This document shows, piece after piece, positions 10,097-20,526 of a DNA stretch of 64,000 bases. The position numbers were made by a program, and so were the translations under genes. The notes beneath the pieces are model-generated. The model was not told the origin of the DNA and ran no database searches. It was given only the letters and a program-made list of their open reading frames with translations. Origin of the DNA: Vesta saturnalis (taxonomy: Eukaryota > Arthropoda > Insecta > Coleoptera > Lampyridae); assembly GCA_036346205.1 (NCBI GenBank), contig JARFJB010000921.1:1923001-1987000 (forward strand), given 5' to 3'. Each line of letters begins with the position of its first letter. Positions within the stretch are counted from its first letter, which is position 1.

Positions 10097-12236
10097 GGTG
10101 TCCCAAATAGAGTGGGATAGTATAGGTATCTTTCTTATTATTAAAGATAGAGATTTGGTTAAATGGGCAATATTGTGCCATTTTTTGGACTGCGTTCGAT
10201 TCCGTTGAGTAACATTTCAATTTCCGAACAGTCTCGAAATTATTTAAAAGAAACCAAAAATCTCCGATTTCCAAAAAATATCTCCGTAATTATAAACGAT
10301 ATGAAAAGAAGGTCCAGATCAAAGTTACTTAAAAATGATGTCAAAATAAAATTCAAGATGGCGGTTTCCAAGATATTAATAGTAACTTTCTTATTTTAAA
10401 TGGGCGCCATATTGGATTTTTACACAATTAAATGGGAATTTTTTTCTCTTTTCAACGATGTATCACAACCTACGTACGAATAAAAAATTATGGGAAATAT
10501 TAATTGTTTTCATTTTAAATCAAGTAGCCATGATTAATAATAAAACAAAATTTATTATAATACGACTAACTGTCAAGTTGTATTAGTTTATTGATTGTGT
10601 AAATAATTAGTATTGCTGTGTTGTATTATTAAGTGATAAATTTATAATAATTGTTTTTTCTTTAGAAAGGCGACCTTTCCAACAAATGAACAATGTGATA
10701 TGTTATGTACATACATAAGTACTACAAAACACCGTCTTGCTGCTCAAGAATATCTAACAAATTTTCCAGAGCGTAGGCAACCGGACATGAAAATATTTGC
10801 AAGATTAGATTCAAATATGCAGCATTATGGATGTTTTAAAAAGCCCAATGGGAACATAAACGTGGTTACTGAAGATGAGGAATTAACTTTAGCTTATGTG
10901 TGAATATTTCGACTCGAAAAATTGAAGCTCAAGTTAATGTGTCTAAGACTAAATCCTCGAGAATGAAAAAAACACAATTTCCACGCATATAAATTACACA
11001 TTGCGCAGACTTTGCGACCAAATGATAATATCCGTAGAACAGCATTTTGTAGATGGTTTTTAAATAAAATTGCAGAAAATGGTGATTTTATAAATCAAGT
11101 TTTATGGACTGACGAATCCTACTTCTCCAATTGTGGATTATTTAATCGCCATAATGAGCACCATTGGGCACAGGAAAATCCACATAGTGGTTCCACGGCG
11201 CAACCAGGTTCGTTTCGGCTTTAATGTTTTTTGTGGCATATTGGGAAATCGTTTAGTTGGTCCTATAATTTTTATGGAACCTTAACAGCGCAGCGTTACA
11301 TGGAAATTCTGCAAACATATCTTGAAGATTTATTAGATGATCTACCTTTGGCACAAAATGTTCAAATATGGTATCAGCAGGATGGCGCTCCCGCACATAA
11401 TGCTGGCAATGTTATCCGATATTTAAATGACCGTTTTGATAATAGAGTAATACTACCAATACACCTAATCAGTGGCCAGCCAAATCCGCAGATTTAACGC
11501 CTCTGGACTTTTTATTTATGGGGCACTATAAAAATAAAGTGGATGGTAGTAATTTCCATTACAATAATCAGAAGAACTACGTGAAGAAGTGGTGGCGGCT
11601 TTAACGGTGTTCATCGAAATACATTGCGAACAGTTACTAACAGTGTTGTAAAACGGTATCGATTGTGTGTACATGAAAACGGCCAGCATTGAACATTTAT
11701 TGTAATGTATCATGGTTTTAGCATTTACTTATATCACGGTGTATCGTTGTGCTTAATTTATTTAATAAATAATTTTTACTTGCAAATTGTTAATGATGGC
11801 TACTTGATTTGAAATGAAAACAATTAATATTTCCCATAGTTTTTTATTCATACATAGGTAGGTATACATCGTAGAAAAGACAAAAACAAACCCTATTTAA
11901 TTGTGTAAAAATCCAATATGGCGCCTATTTAAAATAAGAAAGTTGGTATTAATATCTTGAAATTTATTTATTTTCATTTTTAAGTGTACCTTATCGAAGT
12001 AAGTAACTTTGATCTGAAACTTTTTTTCATATCTTTTATAATTACGGAGATATTTGTGTATTTAGAAATCGGCGATTTTTTTTTTTTAATAAATTCAAAA
12101 CTGTTCGGAAATTGAAATGTTTCTCAACGGAATCGAACTCGGCCAAAAAAATGGCACAATGTTGCATTTAACCAAATCTCTATTTTTAGTAATAAGAAAG
12201 ATACCCATTACATCCCACTCTAATTGGAAGCACCCC
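10095..12236 (+). mobile_element. TA-2, long-arm mariner-like element (2142 bp)
   Basis: The left end is GGGGTGTCCCAAATAGAGTG. The right end, read on the other strand, is GGGGTGCTTCCAATTAGAGTG. The arms extend over about 10095-10536 and 11791-12236; CAATATGGCGCC-like and AATATTAATTGTTTTCATTT words are mirrored. The flanks are ATAT on the left and TATA on the right. The broken transposase lies inside on the plus strand. Confidence 0.87.
10690..11705 (+). pseudogene. TA-2 mariner-like transposase, broken
   Basis: Recognisable blocks in order are HRLAAQEYLTNFPERRQPDM (start of the DNA-binding region), then RRTAFCRWFLNKIAENGDF and LWTDESYFSNCG with the first catalytic aspartate (about 11012-11224). 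These are followed by IWYQQDGAPAHNAGNV with the second aspartate (11231-11497). The WPA-SPDLTPLDF segment is split by a frameshift near 11480. The frame ends near 11705 with the HEHLL-type tail one shift away. At least three frameshifts separate the blocks. Confidence 0.78.
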
Positions 12237-12440
12237 TATAAAATTTGTGTCTACTATCGTAGTGCTATATGTATAACAGGAAAATTATTATATTTAATGA
12301 TGCTTACAGTTTTTTGAGGTTTGTGAGGCTAATATAAAGTAAATTAGAAAAATGTATCGATAGCGCATTAAATGTATAACACCTCACCTGTGTTATATTT
12401 TCAGATAGTTATTTCCATTATTTTGCAAAACTTGCTCTAA
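12237..12440. other. Spacer between TA-2 and TA-3
   Basis: About 200 bases with no recognised feature. Confidence 0.5.
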
Positions 12441-14834
12441 CAGTGACCGGCATAAAGTTGGTTACAAATGGAAAAAATGTTATTGTTGATTTCTCTATTG
12501 ATCGCAAACTTAAAATGGACTTTAAAAATTTGAATATTTCGTTTCTTATACGAGGGAGATTCGAAAATCTGAATGCCGTTCAAGAGTAAAGTACCCTTAT
12601 TTTTAAAAATACACATGTCGTTTGAAGAAGTTGTTTAGAAATTTCAGCCAGCTTCTCTGAAAAAGAATATTTACGTTTTTCCTTTTTTTTCTACCGCCCC
12701 TGTATTTTACGGGAAACAAAATATTTTGGAGGTACGTTATTATCTGATCGAACACTAATACGCTAAAAAGTATAAGTTTTATTTGCCCCATAAGTGGCAA
12801 ATTAGGTTACTCACAATTATCCCTAAAAATACCTCAATTTTTGTATCCAATGGGGTAAACTACATATTCCTTCAAGATTAAACCTAATAAATATGAGGGG
12901 GTTGTCGAGAACATCAAAACACTTAAATTTTATCAATAAATCCTTGTCCTCAAATGAATAGAAAATGATTTCTTTATTTACAACCACAACTATGTCTCAC
13001 AAGTACTCATTATTCCTTATTTCACTTTGATATTTTGCAAAGTAGGCTTTGGAAAAAAAATTGATAATAGTCAACAATATCATTTTGACATTTCTGATAT
13101 CGCTGTTAGTCTAATTTTCACTGGTGTCTGATCACTAATTATTCACTGTAATTGCTGCACGTCTAAGCGTCCAAGAAAAAGTTGAGATTGTTTTAGTGTA
13201 CGGTGATAATTATCATACTTCTCGCGAGACTGCAGATATTTGTAATGCAAGACACACAGAGAAAAATATTAGTCATGCAACAGTTGCAAAAATAATAAAA
13301 AAATTAAAACAAAAGGATCTGTTGAAAATAAGTATAAAACAGAACACAGAAGAAATGTAACTGGTAATGATGTTATGAATGTTATTCTACCTACTGTGAA
13401 GAATCCGAGGACATCGTTATCACAGCGGCAAGAAATTACCGATGTTTCTGAGCGATCAATTAGAAGAATTATGTGTTAAATAAATTCAAGCCATACAAAC
13501 CCAAATTTATTCATACCCTTCAGGAAAGAGACCCAGGCGCAAGGTTAGAATTTTCTTCTTGGTTCCAAGGAGAAATAGAAAATGATGAATATTTTTCGAG
13601 ACCAATTCTTTATTCTGACGAATCCAGTTTTACATCAAATGGTATCGTAAGTTTGCAAAACTGTAGATGGTGGGCAGATGAAATCCCTAACTTTAAGATC
13701 GAATGTCGGGATCAATATTCGTTTAAAATCAACGTTTGGTGTGGAATTTCAAATGATGAAATTGTGGGACCACTATTTTTTAGAGAAATTTTAAATTCAG
13801 CAAGATATTTAAACATGCTTCAAACATATTTATCAAATTATTTGGATAATCTTCCTCTGAGAACCAGAATCAACATGCTTTTCCAACAAGATGGCGCATC
13901 TATTCATTCAACGGTGGCGGTAAATTCATGGCTGGACCTAATATTTCCTAATCGCTGGATAGGAAGATATTCCTACAATCCATGGCCTGCAAAATCACCC
14001 GATATCACCCCAATGGACTTTTTCCTATGGGGATATTTGAAGGTTCGAACAGTAACCCCGCAAATGTTGAGAAATGTTAATCAAGAAATGCACAAACGTA
14101 CAAAACTTTGCATAGAGAACGGTGGGAACCACATTGAATGATAATGGTATAGGTAACTTTTTTCACACTTTTGTTTTATGTTTGTGTTTAATTATCAATT
14201 AATGTAGGTTATTCCATTATTTTGCATAAAACTTCTTTCTTGAAATTTGAAGATTCTTTTATTTATTATAACTCAACTCAGAAAGGTACATAAAGAGTTA
14301 TTCCAAAATGTTAAAATTTAAATGTTTTGGTGTTCTCTATAATCCCCTCACATTTGCTAGGTATAATCTTGAAGGAATATGTAGTTGGATACAATAATTG
14401 AGGTGTCTTTAGGGATAACTATGAATAACCTAATTTGCCACTTACATGGGGTAAATAAAACTTATGCTTTTTAGCGTATTGTTGTTCCATTAGAAAAAAA
14501 ACTTATCTCCGAAATATTTTGTTTCCTGAAAAATACAGGGATGGTCGTAGACAATCTTTAGAGAAGCTGGCTAATTGCTTATTTGACATATTTTTTCAAT
14601 GCTAAACTACTTTTTAAAATGGCATTTTTGTCTATTTTAAAAAATAATGGTACTTTACTCTTGAGTCGCATTCACATTTTCGAATCTCCCTCGTATAACA
14701 AACGAGATATTCAAATTTTTGTAAGTCCATTTTAGGTTTGCTATCGAGCAGGCACTTTTATCAAGAATAAAATTTTCTGAGAAATGAGCAATAAAAATTT
14801 TTTCCATTTGTATCCAACTTTATGCCGGTCACTG
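12441..14834 (+). mobile_element. TA-3, long-arm mariner-like element (2394 bp)
   Basis: The termini are CAGTGACCGGCATAAAGTTG at the left and the exact mirror of these 20 bases at the right, ending at 14834. The Tc1-like CAGTG start differs from the GGGTG-type ends of its neighbours. The arms match for about 500 bases, for example TCTTGAAGGAATATGTAGTT near 14370 against its mirror near 12870. The right end touches TATATATA and then the left end of TA-4. Confidence 0.87.
13155..14141 (+). pseudogene. TA-3 DD41D transposase, N-terminal part broken, catalytic part open
   Basis: The DNA-binding part starts near 13159 (LSVQEKVEIVLVYGDNYHTS) and is interrupted by a frameshift after about 60 codons. 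A second helix region (SERSIRRIM) follows in another frame. From 13473 to 14141 a 222-residue frame is open. It holds ILYSDESSF (first Asp), FQQDGASIHS (second Asp) and KSPDITPMDFFLWGYLK (third Asp in PMD). I count 41 residues between the second and third aspartates, the DD41D spacing. The C-terminus ends NGGNHIE. All three catalytic aspartates are present, but the split N-terminus makes it non-functional as written. Confidence 0.85.
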
Positions 14835-14842
14835 TATATATA
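14835..14842. repeat. TATATATA junction between TA-3 and TA-4
   Basis: Only eight bases of TA separate the two elements. Confidence 0.9.
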
Positions 14843-15396
14843 GGGTGCGGCATTAGTGCGTCGAAGTACGATATATCCGTTATTAAAGGAGATATTAAAG
14901 TGATTTACAAAAATTATAGGCAACTTCATAAAATCATTTTCGTATTTACAGGGTTACATATTACCTGGGTGAACCAAACATACTTTTTCTTCAATGGGAC
15001 ACCCTATATATTATTTCAAACTTAGATTAAGCTCATCTCCTCCATACTTCCAATATAGGGTTTCATTACGTTATACAGGGTATTTCAAAAGTTATGGTCA
15101 ATTGTACACGAGAATCATTCTCATTTCATTGTCCTGTATACCCTAGACAGAACAACATAACAATAATTTTTTCCAGGCATAACTTTTTGACATTAGTACA
15201 GTGTTACGAGAATGTACTATTTCTTATTATTGCACCAATTGAATATAGAGCGAGCCAAAACCCTAACACATGTTCTGTCAATTTTTTCAAATAAATCATC
15301 TTGTATTTTATTTTAAAAAGTGAAAATACACTTTATGTTTTTTTATTTTTATTAAGCACTCCCTATAGCTAAAATCGTTAATTTCTGATATATTTT

Positions 15397-15797
15397 GGGG
15401 ATAATATAACTTGTGTTATGATTATCATCGGTGATAGCTCGAGTTAAAACCGTTCAATTTTCTACAGGTTTTAACGAGTGGTATCATCGATTATTAATCA
15501 TAACACGTGTTGTTTGGTAAGAGAATAATATATTTTTTAAAGTTTACAATTTTAAACGATCTGTCAGTTTGATAGTAAATATTACAGTTGCAAGATAATC
15601 AATGCAATTATTTATTTCTTTGAAACTTTTGTCACTTTGATGACAGTAGACTATTTTATTCATTAAAATCATAAGACAGTCAACATGCGGTGATAAAATT
15701 ATCACCGATTTGATAGCCTATTCTGCGATTTTGTTTTTGTATTTTAACCAATGAAAGTAATCAAAAATGTACCATGTGGCATGTGAATTATATTCTG
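15397..15797. mobile_element. 401-bp insertion in the left arm of TA-4, with hairpin
   Basis: It is absent from the mirrored right arm, where TTTAATAACAG joins ATATTTT almost directly. Near its left edge is a hairpin: an arm at about 15411-15451 carries GTTATGATTATCATCGG and GAGTTAAAACC, mirrored at 15467-15512. The word CGGTGATA recurs at 15429 and again near 15690, where it forms an 8-base stem with TATCACCG. No coding content, and I do not recognise the family. Confidence 0.7.
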
Positions 15798-15963
15798 TTT
15801 AATAACAGAAAGAGATTTTTTAACAATTTCTATTATAACAAGTTAGCCGTGAGCAAATCACACATATATATTATTCAGTAATAATTAGTAGCTTGTCATT
15901 TAACAAACTTCTTTGAGATCGTGTAGTGTTTATTAATTTGTGAACGCTTAAATACTGTTTGAA

Positions 15964-16953
15964 ATGAACAGGAATTATCAAGACATGATATGGGTACTGG
16001 GAAAATGTATGAAGAATTGTTTATTAGCACAAAGAATTAACAAAGAGAGATATCCCGCACGAAGACAACCCGAGAAAATAACGTTAGTAGATAGTCTTAA
16101 TCGTACGGGTTCAGTAGTTTATGAAAAAAAGGAAAGGACAAAACATGTACTTAACGAGGAAAATGAATTTAACATAGTCTACCAGTAACGTCAGCATGAT
16201 ATTAGTGACAGATCCGTCCGAAGAATACTGCGTAAAAATAAGATGTATCCATACCATAGCCAGTTGCATCAAGAGTTACTCGAAGATGACTATCCCAGAA
16301 GGGTTCTTTTTGTGAATGGGCTCAACAACAAATCCACAATCAGGCGGATTTCTTTGATTTTGTCCTCTTTGGAGACGAAGCCACGTTTTGTAAAAATGGA
16401 ACTGTGAATAGACACAATCCATTATTATTGACAAGTAATCCCATCTTATAGCAACTCATAGTCAGACTAGGTGGTCTGTGAATGTTTGGGGTGGTATAGT
16501 TGGAGATCACGTAATTGGACCACATTTTTTCGATGGAACAGTGAACGGTCAGGTTTATTTGGACTTTTTAGAAAATCATTTACCATTACTCTTGGCAAAC
16601 GTTCCTCTTAACATTGGTCAAAAAATGTGGTTGTTACACGATGGAGCTCCGGTACATCACAGTAGATTAATTCATAATCATCTTAACACCCATTTTCCTG
16701 GAGGAGGGGTGGGAAGAGGAGGACCCATTGCATGGCCAGCTCGTTCTCCAGAGTTAAGTAAAATTGACTCTTCAAGTGGGGTTATGTGAAAAACCGTGTG
16801 TATCAAATACCTCCAACCACTCAAGATGATATGAAGAATAGAATACAAGAAGCATTCCAAAGTATTAATGTAGAAATGTTAAGAAGAGAATTTTAAGATC
16901 GACTGCAATCCTGTATTGATGTTTTCGGTGGACATTTTGAACGTTTATTATGA
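15964..16953 (+). pseudogene. TA-4 mariner-like transposase, broken
   Basis: The ATG at 15964 opens a DNA-binding part with RYPARRQPEKITLVDSLNRT. It ends in a TAA at 16186-16188 after a deletion. In another frame SDRSVRRILRKNKMYPYHSQ and then FGDEATFCKNGTVNRHN (first Asp) are visible. The frame 16478-16789 has VWGGIVGDHVIGPHFFDG, LLHDGAPVHHS (second Asp) and WPARSPELSKID (third Asp, again 41 residues later, although the usual SPD is SPE). The gene ends near 16953 with GGHFERLL. Confidence 0.8.
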
Positions 16954-17640
16954 TATTAATTAATTTTATAAGAATTTTGTCTTAATAATCGATGTTTTTT
17001 GAATTTTGTATAATAATTTGTCACACTTTTATTTGTTCACGGTTAACTTGTTATAATAGAAATTAAAAAAAAAAATCTTTTTCTGTTATTAAATTGAAAA
17101 TATCTCAGAAATTAACGATTTTAGCTATAGGGAGTGCTTAATAAAAATTTAAAATAAAATACAGGGTGATTCGTTTGAAAAAATTGACAAAATCATGTGT
17201 TCGAGTTTTGCCTCGCTCTATATTCAATTGGTGCAATAATAAAGAAGTAGCACTTTCTAGTAACACTGCACCAATGTCAAAAAGTTATGCCTGGAAAAAA
17301 TTTTTGTTAGGTTGTTCAGTATAGAGTATACAGGACGTTGAAATGAGAATGATTTTCGTGTACAATTGACCATAACTTTTCAAATACTCTGTATAACGCA
17401 ATGAAATCCTGTATTGGAAGTATGGGGGAGATGAGCTTAATCTAAATTTGAAATAATATATAGGGTGTCCCATTTAAAAAAACGTATGTTTGTTCACCCT
17501 GGTAATATGTAACGCCCTGTAAATACGAAAATAATTTTATAATGTGAAGCTTGAAGTTGCCTATAATTTTTGTAAATAACTTTTTTTGATATCTCCTTTA
17601 GTAACGGATATATCGTACTTGGGCGCACTAATGCCGCACC

Positions 17641-17642
<2 letters not shown>

Positions 17643-17676
<34 letters not shown>
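17643..17676. repeat. (TA)n array at the right end of TA-4
   Basis: About 34 bases of TA immediately follow the terminus. Confidence 0.95.
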
Positions 17677-17680
<4 letters not shown>

Positions 17681-17739
17681 CAAGAAACAAAAACTTACGT
17701 AAGAATGCTTGCAATAATAATATGTATGTTTTAAACTAT

Positions 17740-18002
17740 GACGAAACTGATTGCACACAAACTATTATTTGCAATATATAGACGCCAATATGTTTGCAAC
17801 ATCAACATTGTGTAAATTTTAAGCTAAGATGCTAAAATGATCGTGTAGTTTAGTTGTGAAAACATACATACAATTCTTGGATAATATGAAAGCAGACGTC
17901 AAACTGCTTGCTCACAAACTATTAACTCTAAAATATATTGACGCCTATATGTTTGCAACAACAACATAATGTATATTCTAATCCGAGATGCCAAAATGAT
18001 TT
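17740..18002. repeat. Diverged direct duplication between TA-4 and TA-5
   Basis: 17743-17840 and 17898-18000 share CACAAACTATTA, GACGCC, ATATGTTTGCAACA and GATGC followed by AAAATGAT in the same order and spacing. The period is about 155 bases. Confidence 0.6.
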
Positions 18003-18258
18003 CTTTGTTACACTAAGAGGACATGCAACGCAGCAAGATGCCGAGTGATTTTTAGTGCAGTACATTAATGTACGGGTTCCAGAATGATTGTCAAACGTAG
18101 GAAAATTATGTATATAGTAAAAATAAAGCTAGAAACATATGGAATAGACTATGGAAAAAATGCTGATCTATATACTTCAATAAAATGTCAGAGAATACGT
18201 CTTGTTCTAGGTGACGCCAAATTAAGGAATTACGTACGGACGCTATTATGATTTCGAG

Positions 18259-18260
<2 letters not shown>

Positions 18261-18294
<34 letters not shown>
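18261..18294. repeat. (TA)n array at the left end of TA-5
   Basis: Pure TA repeat running into CAGGGTGTATTTT. Confidence 0.95.
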
Positions 18295-18297
<3 letters not shown>

Positions 18298-20446
18298 GGT
18301 GTATTTTAAAATCACCGACGAACGAAAACTGCAGATTCTATGATTCAAAATAAGACAAAATTATCATAAACGCTTTTCCGAAAATGCTTCCTAACCGAGA
18401 TACAGGTTGATTAAAAATAATTTTTTAAGATTTTTAAGATTCCTCAAAACTACAAAAGATATTACACTGAGATTTGGTACACCTAAATGTCTAATTAAGT
18501 ACAATTAATCAGGTGAGTTTGAGTCAACTGGCTCCATCCAGTGGCGTAGAATATGTTAAGTTAATCACTTTAAGAAAAAAAAACGCACGTCCCTGCTTTT
18601 TTTGAAGAAATATTTTTTATTAAATTCAACATTTAATTCTGCAAATAAAATCATGCTTAGTATTTTTTCGATTCGGCACCCGTTTTTTAAATATTTTGCA
18701 TTAACATAAACGACTACATTATTCAGTAATAACCAAATTAAATAAATCAGAGATTGCTTTGCATTTGACAGTTACGTATCTTATGTTTGCTAAAATAGTT
18801 GCATTTACGCGTGTTTTGTAATTCATTGTTTGTGTCTAATTACTGTGAAAAAATGAATTGTTCCAAACGAGAACTGGTCGATATGCATTTATGTTATGGT
18901 AATACTAATTGCAATGCTCGTGCAGCTGCTCGACTTTATGAACAAAGATTTCCAAATAGAAGACATTCACATCATACTACGTTTAGAACCGTTCATCGTA
19001 ACTTGTTAAAGTATGGAAGTTCAAAAGGAAAGAAAAATTCCGGACGAAATGCTCGTGTACCAGTTGAAATTGAAGAAAAAATTATAGATAGAGTTTATGA
19101 AAATTCATCAATAAGTACGCGTGAGTTAGGTTTAGAATTTGGTTTGTCGCATAGCAAGTCTTGGAAAGTTTTTACATCCCTTTCACCTACTAAAAGTGCA
19201 TGATTATTGCCTGCTGACCATCCTCGTCGAATGAATTTTTGCGAATGGTTGTTATATAAAAATGCTGAAGATGTACAATTTGTTAGAAACTTATTGACCA
19301 TTGATGAGTGTATTTTTTCCCGAAATGGAATAATAAACTTGCATAATTACCACAAATGGTTAGATGAAAATCAGCACCCAACTGTAGTTACAGCTCACCA
19401 ACATAGATTTAACGAAAATATTTGGATAGGTGTACTAGACGATCACCTAATCGGACCTATCCGTTTTCCTCAAAGACTTACTGGCGAATTCTATTTAAAT
19501 TTTTTGAGAGAAGATTTGCCAGAATTGTTTGACGACGTACCCTTAGATGTTAGAATGAACATGTATTTCATGCATGATGGTGCACCACCACATTCTACAC
19601 GAAACGTCAGAGAATATTTAAATGCATGGTTCCCTGGACGCTGGATTGGATGAGGAAGTGAAGTACCGTCGCCGGCCCAATCGCCAGATTTAAACTCATT
19701 GAATTTTTTTGTGTGGGGGTATCTGAAAACTCGTTTCTATTCTGTTCAAATTGATAATCGAGAGCAACTTTGGAATCGCATACAGATGGCATGCGATGAG
19801 ATTAGGGCTATGCCACAAATTTTTCAGCGTGTTAGGTTTCATTTGCTAAGAAGAATACACGCTTGCATTCAAAAGGAAGGAGAACCTTTTGAACAATATG
19901 TATAAAAATTATTATTATTTTGTTTTAGATTCCTTCAATATCTCTTTAATAATGTACCTAATAGTTAACTGCGTTATTTTTTTGTAAAATAAAACAGATT
20001 TGATTTTTATTGAATAATGTGGTCGTTTATGTTAATGCAAAATATTTCAAAAATGGGGTGCCTAATCGAAAAAATACTAAGTATGATTTCATTTGCAGAA
20101 TTAAATGTTGAATCTATCAAAAAAATATTTCTTCAAAAAACCAGGGGCGTGCGTTTTTTTTTTACTTAAACTGATTAACTTAAGATATTCTTCGCCACTG
20201 GATGGAGTCAGTTGACTCAACCCACCTGATTAATTGTATTTAATTAGACATTTAGGTATACCAAATCTCAGTGTAATATCTTTTGTAGTTTTTGAGGAAT
20301 CTTAAAAAAACCTTAAAAAAAGTATTTTTTAATCAACCAGTATCTCGGTTAGGAAGTATTTTCGGAAAAGCGTTTATTATCATTTTTCTCTTATTTTGAA
20401 TCATAGAATCTCCAGTTTTCGTTTGTCGGTGATTTAAAAATACACC

Positions 20447-20449
<3 letters not shown>
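18295..20449 (+). mobile_element. TA-5, long-arm mariner-like element, best preserved (2155 bp)
   Basis: The ends are CAGGGTGTATTTTAAAATC and its mirror (CAGGGTGTATTTTTAAATC on the other strand). The arms cover about 18295-18738 and 20001-20449, with matching words such as TTAACATAAACGAC and ATGATTCAAAATAAGA. Both ends abut (TA)n arrays. The transposase is nearly continuous. Confidence 0.9.
18853..19905 (+). pseudogene. TA-5 DD41D transposase with two in-frame TGA codons
   Basis: A single frame of 350 sense-or-stop codons runs from the ATG at 18853 to the TAA ending at 19905. It is broken only by TGA at 19201-19203 and at 19651-19653. The length fits this transposase family. The N-terminus has the helix-turn-helix ARAAARLYEQRFPNRR, then a second one (SISTRELGLEFGLSHS). 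Catalytic positions are IDECIF (first Asp), MHDGAPPHS (second Asp) and SPDLNSLNFFVWGYLK. In the last, the expected third Asp, 41 residues after the second, is Asn. The enzyme would be inactive even without the stops. It could also be translated from 18799, but the ATG at 18853 fits the family start better. Confidence 0.85.

Positions 20450-20489
<40 letters not shown>
20450..20489. repeat. (TA)n array shared by TA-5 and FB-6
   Basis: About 38 bases of TA lie between the right end of TA-5 and the GT/AC hairpin that precedes FB-6. Confidence 0.95.
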
Positions 20490-20493
<4 letters not shown>

Positions 20494-20496
20494 GAT

Positions 20497-20526
20497 TGTG
20501 TGTGTGTGTAGACACACACACACACA
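20497..20526. repeat. (GT)n/(AC)n palindrome
   Basis: TGTGTGTGTGTGTA is followed directly by GACACACACACACAC, forming a 12-14 base-pair hairpin with almost no loop. Confidence 0.85.

Larger units (their letters stand above)
14843..17641 (+). mobile_element. TA-4, long-arm mariner-like element with an insertion in its left arm (2799 bp)
   Basis: The ends are GGGTGCGGCATTAG at 14843 and its mirror at 17641. The left arm covers 14843-15396, is interrupted by a 401-base insertion, and resumes at 15798-15866. The right arm (about 17025-17641) is uninterrupted, which shows the insertion came after the arms formed. At least seven TACAGGG-like or CCCTATA-like motifs occur at mirrored positions within the arms. 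The right end runs into a (TA)n array. The broken transposase lies inside. Confidence 0.87.

Noticed and set aside
18853..19905. Selenocysteine or stop read-through in TA-5
   Set aside because: The second TGA sits at a position that varies in the family and the third catalytic Asp is Asn, so simple decay explains the sequence.
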